Source of the DNA: Cardiocondyla obscurior
Taxonomy: Eukaryota; Arthropoda; Insecta; Hymenoptera; Formicidae
Assembly: GCF_019399895.1 (NCBI RefSeq)
Contig: NC_091869.1
Span: forward strand, 6,572,001-6,636,000
Direction: 5' to 3'
Length of the DNA stretch: 64,000 nt
Shown here: piece after piece, positions 38,301 through 53,300 of the stretch
How the letters are laid out: each line of letters begins with the position of its first letter
How positions within the stretch are numbered: position 1 is the first letter of the stretch
Position numbers and translations under genes: made by a program
The notes under the pieces: model-generated
Told to the model about the DNA's origin: nothing
Seen by the model: the letters and a program-made list of their open reading frames with translations, nothing else
Databases searched by the model: none

Positions 38301-41300
38301 AAGTCGTTGCGCGCCACACTAATACATCTCGCATGAACGGTAATTACAAAAACATCTAACGAAATTTTTTAAAAATGTAATATTGAGTACGCCCGCGATA
38401 TCGGAACGATATTTTAATTTACTTAATTGTACGTTATTTTAACGTAATTAAAATGTATACTTAAATCGTAAATGTCAAACGCAACAATTTTTTTTTTCAG
38501 TGAAATATCCGATATTAATATTAATCTTAATATCGTCGCCTGATTGAAAATAATTCGATGGATCAGAATTGATCTTTCGACTTTTACGCGCAGAGTGCGA
38601 ATTCTACGTTTACCGGGCAGAGATATATTTCGTTATGGGTCACAGAGCGTGGTTGTGTGTGCGTCTCTCTGTAACAACACACACACACACACACACAGAC
38701 GCACGCTGTAAACCGTTATACGTATCGTTCGCAGCGCGAGGCTAAGGTAATACGTTATAGCTTAAGGAAAACCTCGACTCCACGCTAAGAATTCCAAATA
38801 TCCGAAGCTTATATATAACGCGTGCCGTTTCCGGAGATTTACGATATCGCCGTCATGCGAGAGACACATATAGCGTACAACGGCGGCACCTGCTCGCGTC
38901 CGGAACGCAAATGCAAACTCACCCTTCCCCTTCGCAATGAGTTGCGTACAAACACATGCGCGCCCCCGTGAGCGCCCGAGACTTCGCCCTGGAAGTGCAC
39001 TGGGTCACGAAAGTCTCCACGTCCGCAGGACCTTCAAGAAAATGTCGAAATTGACACGAAGTTCTGCGCCTTTCGAGCGCACGCTCCGACAGTAACCAAC
39101 GACGTTTCCCCGCCGTAGAAACGCGACTCGCGTTCGGAACTGTGCGAAATTTAAAGCGTAACGACACGCAATCGTCGCACCCACATTTCCCGCGAACATC
39201 TTTGCCGACAGGCTCCATTTAATTATACATACACATGCGTGCAATTGTTTTATATGCAGATGCATATTTATTGCGTGTGCGAAAGCACTCGTGAACGTTT
39301 TATAAGGCGTTCGCGGTGGCTTCGTTAATTTATATGTATACTTTATATATTTGACATTTTCGTTCGCACGTGCCGTTAATTCTCAACGATAGATGCTGGA
39401 TTTATTTATCGGATCTGTATATTTTCGGAGTGTTTTTCATATAGATTTGCCGAATTAGAATATACATATATCTAACGGACTACTTTCGACTTCTTACAGT
39501 TTACCATCGTCTTAACTTTTCTTCGGGCAATGCATATACGTTAGAAATTTATTTTATTACATATCTCGATATATATATTTTTTTTCTTTTTTCTTTTTTT
39601 CGAGAGAGTATCTTGTAAATACGCGCAACTGTACAGTCGTTTATTCACATTATACATTATGTACACACGGTATAAATAAAAAGAGTAAACGATATAAATA
39701 AATTTTAATATATAAGTTATAAAGTGGATAATATATGCTGAGTGCGAGTGATGTAAATTAATGTTGCTCATACTTGTTGAAACACGAGTCTTGTGAATTA
39801 TTAATGAAATATTATTAGTTTGTATAACGATGATCAGTCGCCGGTGATAAATATGGAATTGCTGCGATTAATATGATATGCAGCACTATTCGCCAAATTG
39901 GTCTTCATTGTTTATTAGAACCCGGGATAATCTCGCAAGCTAGAGATATATTCGCGGTGTATAATAATCATAGTTCGACGAACTATAGCTCATCAAGCCG
40001 AAAATTTCAATTGAAAGATGAATATATGTGTGCGGATAATATTCAATTTCGATGCAAATTTTTTTTCACGAGTATCATTCTAATCGACTTGACGCAAGAG
40101 CGCGCCGGTATTACGACCGAAAATAATGAGCTCGTGACATTTTCCCACGGAAATATGCTTCAATTTTTCCAACCATTTGATCAAGCGTTATTCTGTGGTC
40201 GATTACGTAACTATGGTGCTCATGATATTTATACGAAATGGACAAATTGCTGCGCGGAAAAATATTTTGCGTGGACTGATATAATTTTTTATTTTATTTT
40301 ATTTTATTTTTTTAAAGATCCATTAGAGATTAATATCCAATTCCATTTATTTTAATTCTGAATTATTTACCCATTTGAAAGCATCGAGCTATTCCGGTAA
40401 TGAATAGCTCTTGATGAAATCGTCTATAATTTAGTTGCTCGGAATAATCCTTCGCTGTTAACACAAATTTTGTCAGCTCATATACGTCGCGTTGAAGTGA
40501 GGTACCATTTCCGTTATCATCGAAAGGTTAATCCGAGAGTGTAACCGTATATATTATGTTATATCTTTACGAAGAAAAAAAAAAAAGAAAAAAAAAAATG
40601 AAAAGAAGAAAAAAACATTCCCGCAACGGGCCGTAAACGTTTCTGTTATCTGATAGCACTGTCGAAACTCGAATTTGAATTTTTTTGAAACGGCCTGTTC
40701 TCACGTGAATCGCTTGACCGGAAATTAAAAAATGTTCACAGACGCATGGCTGGCAAACTCTGTGGTCCTACGTCAAGCAAAGCGTCGCCTGCCTCTACCC
40801 CCATTCCATTAGGTACTGCCAAACACAAGATTCTAAAAAGTAACGACAAATACTACACATATTTACACACCGCGCACGCACGTGTGCGTGTTCGCGTGTA
40901 CCGACACACGTCGAAATATCTTCGGCAGAAGTATCTCGCGCGAAAAAAGTGCTCGTTTTCCTGTAAAAGCATTCACTCTCAAGCAAACAGGAATGAAGGA
41001 ACGGCAAGAAAATACATGGGTAAACGCGTAAATACTAAAACAAGGGAAAGAGAGAGAAAATATAGGGCACGTGGAAAAAAAAAGAGAGAAAAAAAAGAGA
41101 AGAGAAAATAAAACAGATATGGAAATTGTGCGACGAGATTTAATGGTTTTTCGATGGAAGTCGAGTACTATTCAGTCTTCTCTCTCTTTCTGTCCCGTCA
41201 CTTTACCTTCTCATTCGTATAGAAATAGACGGATTTCTGTATTCTTCTGTCGTTACTTTGAAAAGCGCCTAAAAATGGAGACAGCACATTCCGAATCTAA

Positions 41301-44300
41301 TGACGCTTAATGGCAAGGCTATTTGTATCACGAAAACAAATTACAATATCGTAAAGTCTTTATTATTTTCTGCAAAATGCAAAAGCGTTCGCCGTCGCAG
41401 ACGAACGGACACAAATGCATAAGCAGGTGCTTAAGAAAACGGGATGTATTTAAAAAATAACCGATGCATTATTCCTAGAGACAGACACGTCATCGAAATA
41501 AGAAACCTATCTCACTGATTCCGAATAAAAATAACAATTAATCCGACAACCGATGTAAGGATATGATATTTCAACTTCGTTAATATAATTATTCTATACA
41601 TTTTTTTGTCAATATAGACCCACGTTTTTATCAACGTCGTTCTCGAACGCCGTTTAGAGAATTATTGATAATTACTAATGCCAAAGTCAGTGGGAAATTT
41701 ACGGTAAACGAAGACATAGCCTTGCCATTAGCTGCCAGCAATTGTTATCTACCAGAAACGTAGATATAATTAACGCAGAAATTACACCGAGATGATTCTT
41801 GCTCGTTTTATCGTAAAGTATGGGGGAGGGGATATAGCAGCTATAATAAACTCACCCACTAAAAAGACATGTTAATAATAGATCAAGGGAAAAAATATAA
41901 TCCGAGGTAGATGTTTTAATGCGAAGTTACAATGAATCGTAATGAGAACGCAAGCTAGATATAATGACTATACAATTAACGAGTATTAAAGACCAATGGT
42001 CAGTTCTCCATCATGCTTCCCTAGGACACCCCTCCTTCGATTCCTCCCCCTTTTCGCCGATCTATCATTCCTTTCCATCCACTTTAAACTTTAAACGCGT
42101 TTCTCTCACGTAGATATTGACCTCACGTAGCAATTCGAGATGTAGCCACGTTCTATGTAATCTTTAAGCTAAACACTTTAATCGAAAACACCTAGCTTAG
42201 GACATATATACGTAGATATAACAATATAGACGTTTCTGAGCGCCTCGATTTATGACGCTTTGTTTGAGCGATGCGCGTCAAAGTTGTACGTAATTTTTAT
42301 TTTTCTTTTCTACTTTTTTATTTTTATTTTTGTTTTTATTTTTTACAATAACCTGTAGTAATTATGTAAAAATCAGAGTGACGTGAAATTTTTACTTGGA
42401 TGAATAAATATCTCGGCAACAGGAAATTATGTTTTTACCGAAGTAGCTTATCGGAATAAATTTCTGTTCGAGTTCGAGACGAATTGAAAGAAAAAAAAAA
42501 AGAAGGGGGGGAGAAACTTGAAGTACACGATTTGCACATTTTATTAATAGTCGCAACGTAGATTTTGTTGACCGCTAAACTATTACAGGGAAAATTAAAA
42601 TGCATCGCACAAAAGCATCGCGGGCAAGGCGCCGTAGTCGTGGCGCGTGACTATTTCTTAACCAGAAGAAAAAAAAAAGTTACATATTGTGCTAAACGTA
42701 GAGTAAGGCATACGTCGAGTTAGGCGAAAGTGAAACGTAAGAAAAGAAAAAAGAAAAAAACATTTTAAAAAAAAGTAAGAGTACCGACCCTCGTAGGAGA
42801 GATTAGCATCGAGATAAGCCGCTCAAGGACCGTTGGCCATTTTGCGCTTCTTCGTTATTATTACGCCTTTAAACTCATTCCAGGCCTTTCCGAAGTCCCG
42901 CACTTCCGTCCCTTGATAGAGCGTAGGTATCAGGGAAGCCCAGGAAGCAAGGCCGACGCGAACACCAAATGCAATTTAATAGATTTAATATACGCAATGA
43001 TAACAACCATAATCAGGGGATTTGCGACAAAATCCCTCGTATATTAATTATATTCTCATTACACGTCGCGCATTACAGATTTTCATTTAATTAAAGCAAT
43101 TTTCTAAACTGCTCCGCACGGAGATGAACTCAAAAAGAAATAACGTACAGCTAAGATTAATTAAGGATATTAAAGATATCTTTGAAAAGAAAGAAAGGGA
43201 AAAAAAATGGAAAGAAAGCGGGAGGGAAAAGCAGATTATGCATAATGCACGCGCAAATCGCGGTGACGCGGTACTTTCGCGTACCCGCACGTATACATTT
43301 ACCTTCATATGTAACGAAGATTAAGAGTAATTAATTACGGCGCGGATTTATTAACGGTAAATAGGAGACGCGAGCAGTGTCGTCGCACTAATTCCTTCGC
43401 CTTGCTTTCTCGGTTTCGTTCCTTCCTACCCCCCTCGCTGGCCCGCATCCCTTTGGCATTATTCCACTCTTACCGCAACGTATTATACGTTTGCGAGAGC
43501 TGTGATCGAGTTTAAATTTCGTTGTGTATTCTCGAGTTGTCGTTAATGGAAGGCTCTACGATGCCACCCAGCGTGGCTCGCAGAGCGAGAAAACGAGTAA
43601 GGTTAAAAGGAGGTATGTACGAAATATATGTTACGATAAGTCTCGCGCGCGCAGAAAAGAAAACGGAGAAGGGCGACGAGCGAATTGTCCGTCCTCGTCC
43701 CTAAGACGTTATGGAGAACGCAGATTCACAAAGAGAGCAGCCAGATTTAACGCTCGTTCCCGCGAATTGTCTCGCCGGAAACGTTTTTTGCGAGTAGCCG
43801 AAGAGAAAACATAAAATGTTACAGAGGCTTGCATTCGCATGTCGGTTTAGCGCTGAATTTTAATTGCCGTTTAATCTTTAATTTTGTCCGATCTGATATA
43901 AACATCGGCTACAACAATATTCAATACCGAAACTGTCAGGGAACATTTTGATAATTCATGAAACTTTTATCCAATGTTGTTTCAAATCAAAAATCGCTTT
44001 TTAGAAATAATTTAAATTCGAACTTTATTTCTTTTTGACGTAGTTATATCTGAATTATTTTTATTATTCGTTGTCCGCGGAGTATTGAACGGTTGCGGCC
44101 AGGCAATCGCTAAGCGCGTAATGCGAATGTGGATCTGATAACTTTACGAGCGAGACAATTAACGATTAAACCAAACTCAAGAGAAGGTACTTATGTCCTG
44201 AGCTTATACATTTGTTAATGACACGATGCTTAAATAATATTATCGATACTTTTATGCGCGGCTATAGTTCGCTCGCGTTAACGTCTTCGTCCTGCGTGAA

Positions 44301-47300
44301 AAAAAATAAAAAATAAAAAGAATAAAAAATAAATTTTAAAAAAATCTCGCGATGCAAATATATTTTTTTGTATATTTCATAAATTTCACTTTATCGAGCA
44401 TACATTTCCGCATAAGTGCCCCCCGAAGTTTCCTTTAGATTTTCACAGAACGGCGCGATTAACGTTACCGAGCTATGGTCCGATTGTTGCTATTCGTAAG
44501 ATTGTTATTAAATGATTATGATCGCGCGTGGATAAAAATAATACTTTACCCGATCCCGAGAATGACTCTCACGATGCCACTTGCACTCACAGAGCAGATA
44601 ATCTAACGATGCTGAAGCACGTGCCACGCAAGACTACTTGAAGAACTTCGCTGCGAAAGACGCGAAATTAAAAAGTAATTGGAGAATGTTCGAAATATGA
44701 GAAAATATACCGTCCAAGATAATATAAACGTTTGTGAGAGCAGTATGGCGCAGTTTCAAGGCCGATTCACTCGCGGGTTATGCTTGGGATTGAATTAAAA
44801 CGTCAATTAGGGGTTAGGAAATGGGAGAAGTTCAATAAATATCTATTTTGTCTTTAAACATGAAATTTCTAATATGTTCGTTAATCCTTAAGTACCAGAG
44901 TGAAAATTACTTTTACGCTTATGTGTAACGCGTGTGTACATCATTTAATATACTATAAGAATTTTTACGATATTCTTTTCCTTGAATTTTTCTATAATTT
45001 TTATATTACTGAAAGGTTGTCACGAAAAAAAATAAAAATCTATTTATGGTACTTACGGGATTAAAATTAATTGATATTCGAAGAGCTCGTTTTCATATTA
45101 TAACCTCACACTTTAATAAATCTGTGAAATATTTAAAAAGAGAAAAAAAAAATTTCTTCTAACAACCCTTAAAATTCGCACGAACGGATATATTTTTTTA
45201 AGTTAATGTTAACCGTGTAAGTGAGATTTGTACGATCGAGAAAAAAAATCTCTTCAAGTTTTCTTGCATGCGAAATCGTCTTAATCGACAATCGCCAGTC
45301 TTACTTAATGCATAAGATTTCGAACGGTGTAGAATGAATCATGCTTCCGACCGATGCTTCTTTCCTCGGCTTTGCGCGATACACGCGCCTTAAGAGAATA
45401 ACACACTCGTGAAAGTAATTAATTTAACAGGCGATCGATGAGGGCTCGGACGATTAATTAGATTACCAACGACGAGGCGAGTAAGAAGGTGACGAAAAGA
45501 GAAACTTGTAGCCGCGAAAGTTTTATATAAATGTCTCGTGGGTATTCAATAACGTAGCACTTGATGCCCGTCTGAGATCGCTCTGAATCTAAATGACAGA
45601 GTGAGTTCACTTACGCACCGCGCGTATACATATTAACACCACCATGTAACGATTCTCTCTGGAGTTCTATTATTATAATGATTAAGCATTATGAATAGTA
45701 AATGTCTGTAACGAATAAAAAAGAAAAAAAAAAGAAAAATACTACGCAATGAATACGAAACGTAAGGAATTCTCGATGCCGCTCGTGCCGGAAAAAGGGA
45801 AGAGAGTGAAATGCGTTTCTCTTATCGAGAATATTCTGATTTCCCTTCTTGCAGCACGACACGTACGATATGACGTGCTTTAGTTTGAGTCTCTACTATG
45901 AGCTAGGTATCACCTCACACAGATCAGTACAACTCGACATGATTTTCGTAAGGGAAAAAGTACGAAGCAGCAAACGGTTATTTGATTACAAGTACGATAT
46001 AGAGTACGCGATGCTGAATTAAGTGCATTGTTATAACTTCAGGCTATCTTTATGAAAATTTAAAAAGAAATACATAAGTCATTAAATAAGAGAGCAAAAA
46101 TATTTGTACATGCGGAGAATCTACACATCACTTTTTTTTTTATGTATTTATTAACATAACTTATCGTAATTTGTACATGCATTGAGTACGCTATATTTAA
46201 TATTTACGATAAATTACGATATACTTTTGAAATTAATTTCGAAACGTTAAATGTTTGAAGTATAGTTTTCTCCGAAGGTGCAAAAAATTAGCCGAAAAAA
46301 ATTTAATGGGTACGTAGTGACGCGAATAAAATTTAGACTCGCTTATGAGTTTCTCTGATCGCCGAAAGCTTAATCCAGCACTAAATCGTCCAATTGATAG
46401 ATTATAAAATTATCTTAGCGTGATCGACGGACATTTATATATCATGTAAGATCGGTGATGTCTCTTGTTGGGTAGGAGCGGTCGTGTACCGCGCAGTGGG
46501 GCCAAGGGTAGGCCGAGTGTCCGTGAGCCCCAGCGGGGGTTGCACCGGTAAGCTTCAACCCCAAAGTGCCAGGTTGTTCCACCAAGTTCTCGTGTTCTCG
46601 CTCGTGTTGACGGTAACCGTAATCCGTAGTACGTAGTACATACCCAGATTCCACGTACACGCTCACGTATTGCACAAACATACATGTACTGCCTACTAGA
46701 ACACTACGCGACACACATCACACATACCCAATCGAGATAGAATATTACTTTATTTTAAATTGCATCGTCGATAAACTTCAAAATATTTACGTCTAAAATT
46801 TATTTGTATTAAAAGATTCGAATAAGTTCGTAATTGCTCTACATTTGAAATTAATACTTTATTAGAAAAAAATAAAATAAAAATTAATTAATTAAAATTA
46901 ATATTTTTCTAAAATAGATTTCTAATAATTTTATTCATTATTACTTGCTAATAACACGATAATTTCTATCTATCAATTGTTCAAAAGAGCCAATTATTCA
47001 AAACTCACATTAACATTTTCTTAATCCGGATTCGAACCAAGCACGCGACAGCAAACGAATATGAATAAAACACGATTTGTTTCAATAAATGCAAACAATA
47101 TCAGTTTATTGAAATATTTATTCATATTTATTCGTGTTCGCTTGTTTGATTTGAATCCGGCTTTACGTCACTCCATCATTCTCATACATTCAACATTACT
47201 TAATTCTGATTCAATACGAGACATCTGCCATTTTTGCTACCTAGTTACTTTAGGTACCCATAGCTCGAGTATTGTCACCGATAGTATTTATTATTGGTTG

Positions 47301-50300
47301 AATTCTTTTCGTATCTAAATATAAATATTGTATTCTATATCTATTTTTATGGAATGCTTAGGAAACAGAGAGCCGTATGTTAGTTGTGCATCCGTTGTTC
47401 GTTGTATCGTCTACGCGATTTGTATTCGTCTCGTCCATCTTTCTCACCACGTGCAGTTTTGGAAACCGATCGATTTACATACGAAATATGTATATTCTTT
47501 TTTCTCTTTTTTTTTTTTTTATTTTTCTTTTTCTCGGCGAAAATAGGCTATTATTAAAATATCAGCATTGCCCTACTTTCTTTATGTCAATTTAACGTAG
47601 TTTATCCACAAAAATTGGTTTCTAAAAGTTCTCTTTCGAGTTCTATTTGTATGCAATTTTAGGAACTTCGTCAATTTTATTATAATCTCGTAATTGGTGC
47701 AAAGTCTAAAACGATTAACAATTTATTAGTTACGTCATTATAGACCTTTTCTATCGTATTAAAATAAATCTGTGTATAGAGGTCGCGTAATATGATGTAC
47801 GTGTGCATCGTTACGTTAATATTATATTATACTTTCCACTAAATTGTGAATCGGATGATCGACGCTTTCAACGAGCAAGCGATTAAAATGAATTAATATG
47901 ATCGCCTGATAACTGTTTTATCGTCGCAAAAAAAAAATGACCGCGCTGTGTAACAGTGTAAAAGGTTTATTGCGTCACGATTTAATTAAGGAAATAATTA
48001 GTTTCTCAATCGAGTAATATAATTAGGGGAAGGTAAGTATCGAAGAAGCGATATAAGTCGCAGCCTTGTACGTTTGCGCTGCAATAGTAAAAGTTGAATT
48101 AGTTTCTTTTTACCTTGAGTTTGATGTACTCTCTTTCCATTTATTATACTACGTATCTACGCTTTCAAATCTGCTTTAAAGCCTCTTCATAGCTATTTAA
48201 CATGCCAGAAAGTTGATCTACGTAACCTTATTCGCTTCTTCGATAACTCTCCGCCGCGAAACAATTTCGATGATGACGGAAACAAAATTATTATCTCTCG
48301 GTGAAGTATTTCTCGAGACAAATTTCCACGTCCGGATTATTATTCGGCCGCAAAAAAAAAGAAAAAAGAAGAAAAGAAAAAAATTAACATGTTATTCGCC
48401 TTAATCGATAATTAGTTAATTGTATGGCTGCTCGTATCTTTCAAAAAGTTTCATAATATCCAAATCAGAATCATAAATATGTATCGATGCTATTTCCAGA
48501 AATGTGTGTCAAGTTATTCAATGGAATATTGATAGAGTTATTCGATAGATATAATATTGTGCTGCACTGCATATATTTCTCGGGTATCCGGTATAACGAA
48601 TTCGGAGAATTGCAATTCTATGTTTCAAAAATAAAAGTGCACATGTCGTCGGAGCCGTTAGAGAAGCCTGAATACTGAAAATCGTATGGCAAATACTACA
48701 AAAAAATTGACAGCACATGACAGAGCTCTCGTAATTACCGCATGAATGCGTGTCGAGATAATCTCTGGTCGATCAGGGGCCTCTCGATTCGGGGGGAAAG
48801 GGTTTTCCATATATATTATTTTACATATACGTATAAATATGCCGTGCGCCATTTCATTCCATAGTTTAGAATAGCCTAACAAGTAATTGGTAACGAAAGC
48901 CATTTGGCTTTTTACGTATACATATATACGTTTAAATCCCGTATCTTGTACTGGTGTTGGATGGTTGCCTAGCTCATAGTACATAGTTATGTCCAGATTT
49001 TCCACCGTTCTATTTATCCATATGAGTACTCGAGCCTAACATTAGTTTTCACTAGAACTTAGTCTTGATATCAATAGGAATTGTTTAAAGGAACGTGTTA
49101 CGGGAGATTTGTGTGTATAACACGTCGCATGGCAAGGGAACTGTTAGATTCTTTCCTAACCTTGATGTTCCACGGAAAGGGTTCTCTTTGAAGTAAAAGC
49201 CGAAGCCGCGGCCGGTTACAAAACGCCGGGAAATCTCAACTTACCGAGCTTGCTTTAAAGCTATCGATACCCGATACCCTGGCTCGTATTCTCATCGTAT
49301 TTAGCGTTAAACGAGGTCATCAGATTCTTCCCCACTGACATTAAAAGTGATCTTCATATTAGACAAATATGACTCAGGGCTAGAGACCGATAGCCAAGAG
49401 AATATAAATCTTTTTACTTAAAAAAAAAGGAAAAAAAAAAGTAAATGCATATTCATATCTTTTTTGAGTACGTCTGTTTATAAATATTTATCACTCTTTG
49501 ACCGCTACTTTGCGCGCCGGTTGGAGCAACACTTGCATGTATCCAAACTGATTGTACGTAGTTCTAGTGAAAACTGAAACAGCCTCGTAAAAATATTTTT
49601 TATCCTCTCGCGCGGCCCATAGCCCGTCGAAAATATTTACAAAATCCCGTGAACGCATTAAAAAGTTATCAATTCTCAAATATTTTCCATAATATTCTAA
49701 TTTCCTCTTATCATTTAAGCACATATCTTTTTTTTTTATAAGATTTCTCCATCTTTATTTTTACGTTATCTATTATTATTTCCGTAATATCGTTCCGCAC
49801 AATTTTGCTCGTTATATCGCGCGGCTATGGGTCAGTTTTTTCCGTGAGACGAATGAATTCGAGTTGAATATCGTTAAAATGGAGAGAAGGCGTCCGAGGC
49901 TGGACCATTGCCGAGATGACGAAGACTTCGTTGAAGATGCAGTCACCTAGGGGCGAGTAATCTACCATCTAGCTACACCTACTATTTTTTTAGAAACATC
50001 GCCATATGTATAAACTGATATTAATTATTATATATTGTTCATAGTGAAAACGCCTAGTCAACCACAGCGGGTCGGTTATCCATTATTATAAATTATTAAA
50101 AAAAAAAAAAAATCAAAGATTAAAATGGCAAGTTACAGTTTTAAACAAATATACCAGTCTTGTTATTGAAAGAGATCTTCCCGCGGTGGTGCAAAAAACG
50201 TAGTCAATTTAGAAAAATCGAGTTAAACGATTATACATATAGTTTCTGATTAGAAGCTGTTCGTAGTATAAACCAGAACGTTGTCGACTAATTTTTGTAA

Positions 50301-53300
50301 TTATTATTGAGAGTAATTAATTGAGAGTTAATATTGAGATTGCCCACAACAATTTTCACGAACTTTATCAAATATATACATATAATTTTTTTACATTAAA
50401 TTATTTTATGCCGAAAATGTGGTTGGCAATCTCGATTAATGTTTAGGATCATAGTTATTTATAGTATATCCGAATTATAATAGTCTACTTGATAGAGCGA
50501 TCGTAACAAATATCTTCGTGTATGACAAAGTTTTTGAACATGGTTCTAAGTTTATAACGAATTACATTACATCTACATAGATAAAGTAGTTTTCTTTTTC
50601 TTTTTTTTTCAAAGAGGTTGTTTGCAGAGCAGTAAAGCGATTCGCTGCGACGTTTCGCTTGCGGCTTTGCGTAGAGAATTCATAGAACAGTAGATTAGAT
50701 AAGTAGATAGAATGAGAGTGATTTTCTTTGTGTGTCGTGTGTCCATATACAAATTTGACTGTCCAGTTCTCCTTGTATTTCCTTACGCAATTATTATAAA
50801 CTCCCGCTAATCGCGGCTAGTATTTTCCGAGGTAGACACGATCGTAAAACTTATCCGTCCGAACGCCGTTATTTCTTGTCGTTTATTTGACCGCTAGCAT
50901 TAGTACGCTAATTAGAATTAGCAGCGTGACAAACTGACGAGCTCTCGTAGTTTAGAAACTTCGATCTGTCACGGTGATATTCACATACGTTTATATATGT
51001 ATTTTGTCTATAATAATGTACAAGTTACGATTATTGCCGGCCATATGGCACTGACCACGTGTGTTTGTAGTTTAGGATGTGCCGACCGGAAAATATTTAC
51101 TAATTTGCTTAATCCACCGTATTGTTTAATAATTCTGTTATCGCCGAGTATGGACGCGCGGGATTAACAGCTCGTTATGACGAATCGTCTTTAATTATGC
51201 GACGCTAATTAACAATGATTCGACCGATGTGTTGCTTCGCCAATTACGTTATGCATTTCGCTCTCTCTAATTTAAAAGTACGGCTTCTCGTTATCGCAAT
51301 GGTCGGGACCTCGCTCGTCACGATATATGATCCTGACGATGCGAGTCAGCTTTACGAAATTTCACGCGCAGGGCCTTCCTACGGCGTTGAAAAATTTCCT
51401 TGCAATGTTTAACGATGTGTTACAGGCGTGCAAAAAAAAAACATTTTCAGGGTTTCCGATATTCGACTATCTCCGTAAATTATTGGAAAGCACTTATTGC
51501 CTTTTTATATCCCGCCTATGCAGCCCCACGTCATGTATACATTTGCGTCACGAGGAGTAATAACCCGATCTCTCGTTCTCCAACGTGCCGTCGTGCAAAC
51601 CAGCCGACGAACTCCGAGCGAGCGACTCTACGCCAGAATTTGGGACTCAAAGCTCCACTGGTTTCGCACCAGTCAGAGTCCCCTGGGTAGATTTCGCGGC
51701 GCGAAGTCCTTATCTAAAGTCTCGATCGCGTTTACGTCAGCTGGAGATACACTCGAAATAGATGAACTCTTGGCCTAGATCCCTACGCGTCGGTCGTTTC
51801 GATGGACGGCCAAACCCAGGCAATAAGGATTTCCACGGACAGACTTAGTATATATGTATATACGCACCCTCTCTCTATTTATATATGAAGTGTCCCAGAG
51901 GTCGTACACTTTTATCCACTTAGAAAAAAATTTTTTTTTTTTTAATTTCGAAATACTTATTCCGCATTTTACAGCAAAATATATATTAATTAATATAATT
52001 TTTTTTATTATTATTAATTATTTGCGACTTTGTATGTACTTATTTTAATATTTCTTGTGGTTATTCGATATCTGTGGTTCAGAGAAAGCGAGCAATTTCG
52101 AAGCACCCTGTATACATATGCTATTTCACTTGTGTGTGTATAGATATTCATGTGTGCTTATATGTATCGCTATTTTTGGTCGAATCGAGATACGACCCCA
52201 AAAGTTATCGGTGCAGCCGTCGGTTGTCGCGAAATCCGGAAGCCGCACCCGTTTCGAGGGCTGGACATGGACGTGCGGCCCTTTCTTTTTACGAAACTTC
52301 CGATAAACGCCCGCTAGCAAGGATTTCCGTTTCATTCGTCAACCTGTCCGACCAGAGATCGCGCGCGACATACACTCTCTTTTTCTCTTTCCCTTCATCT
52401 CTTTCTCTTTTTATTCCTATTCCTCAAATTCTGAATATTTATTACATTATTTTTTTCTAGTTTGTAAATAATTTTCCTACCCTGATTCCAAATTTAAGTA
52501 AAATCTCAATACAAATTTGCTTTTTCAGAAATTTAAATTTTTCTAATCTAACTTTTCTGTGATTTGTTTTAAATCTAGAATTATATTCCTTATTAAAATA
52601 ATTTCCACGCTCTCGCTAAACACAATTAATTTATGTTACCGAATATCGAAAAGATATAAACGCACGTAAATCGCCAGATTATAGCGGGCAGATCAACAGA
52701 GTGTTTCCCTCTAACTGTGACAGCTCGAAACTTCCGGTCAGAGCATGTCGATAGAGACAAGCCACACCATTAAATGCCGTGATACCCCATACAAATCACG
52801 TCGGTCCACGATTTATGGTGCATTCACCCTCTCTCGCAATCGCGTTATCAGCGCCGATAGTTGCACACCCGAAACGAGGCTTCTCCGTGAAAACGCATCG
52901 CTTCGGTTATACAGAAGAGCCCCCATTCCCCTACCTCGCATTAACAATGGATCAAAAATATGATTCTGATCTTTGACAATATTCTCGATTCGCTGTTAGA
53001 TTACACGTACATTGCAATTTGTAAATACAATCGCTTATGCACAGTATGATTTGCGCATTAAAGAATTACCTCCGCTTGTCTCACTTTGAATGATTTAACT
53101 CATAGTTACGTCAAAATTTTGAAATCCATTACTATTATTTAGCACACGATTGTTTCAATTCGAAATTTAATATGCATCGAAATAAATACGTGATTTCTGA
53201 TCTGTATTCTTATTTTTTTCTTTTTCTTTTTTGTTGGTTGCTCGGGAAAAATACCGTTACTGAGAAATTAATCTTTAGCATTTTATGCTATAAGCACCCG

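Noticed and set aside
47021..47050. TTCGAACC with nearby CCGG looked like a tRNA T-arm on the - strand
   Set aside because: The T stem does not pair correctly and no anticodon or D arm follows; it belongs to the foldback at 47023-47162.
48658..49005. 115-codon open frame on the - strand
   Set aside because: No recognised domain; it overlaps TA/CG palindromic sequence and lacks codon bias.
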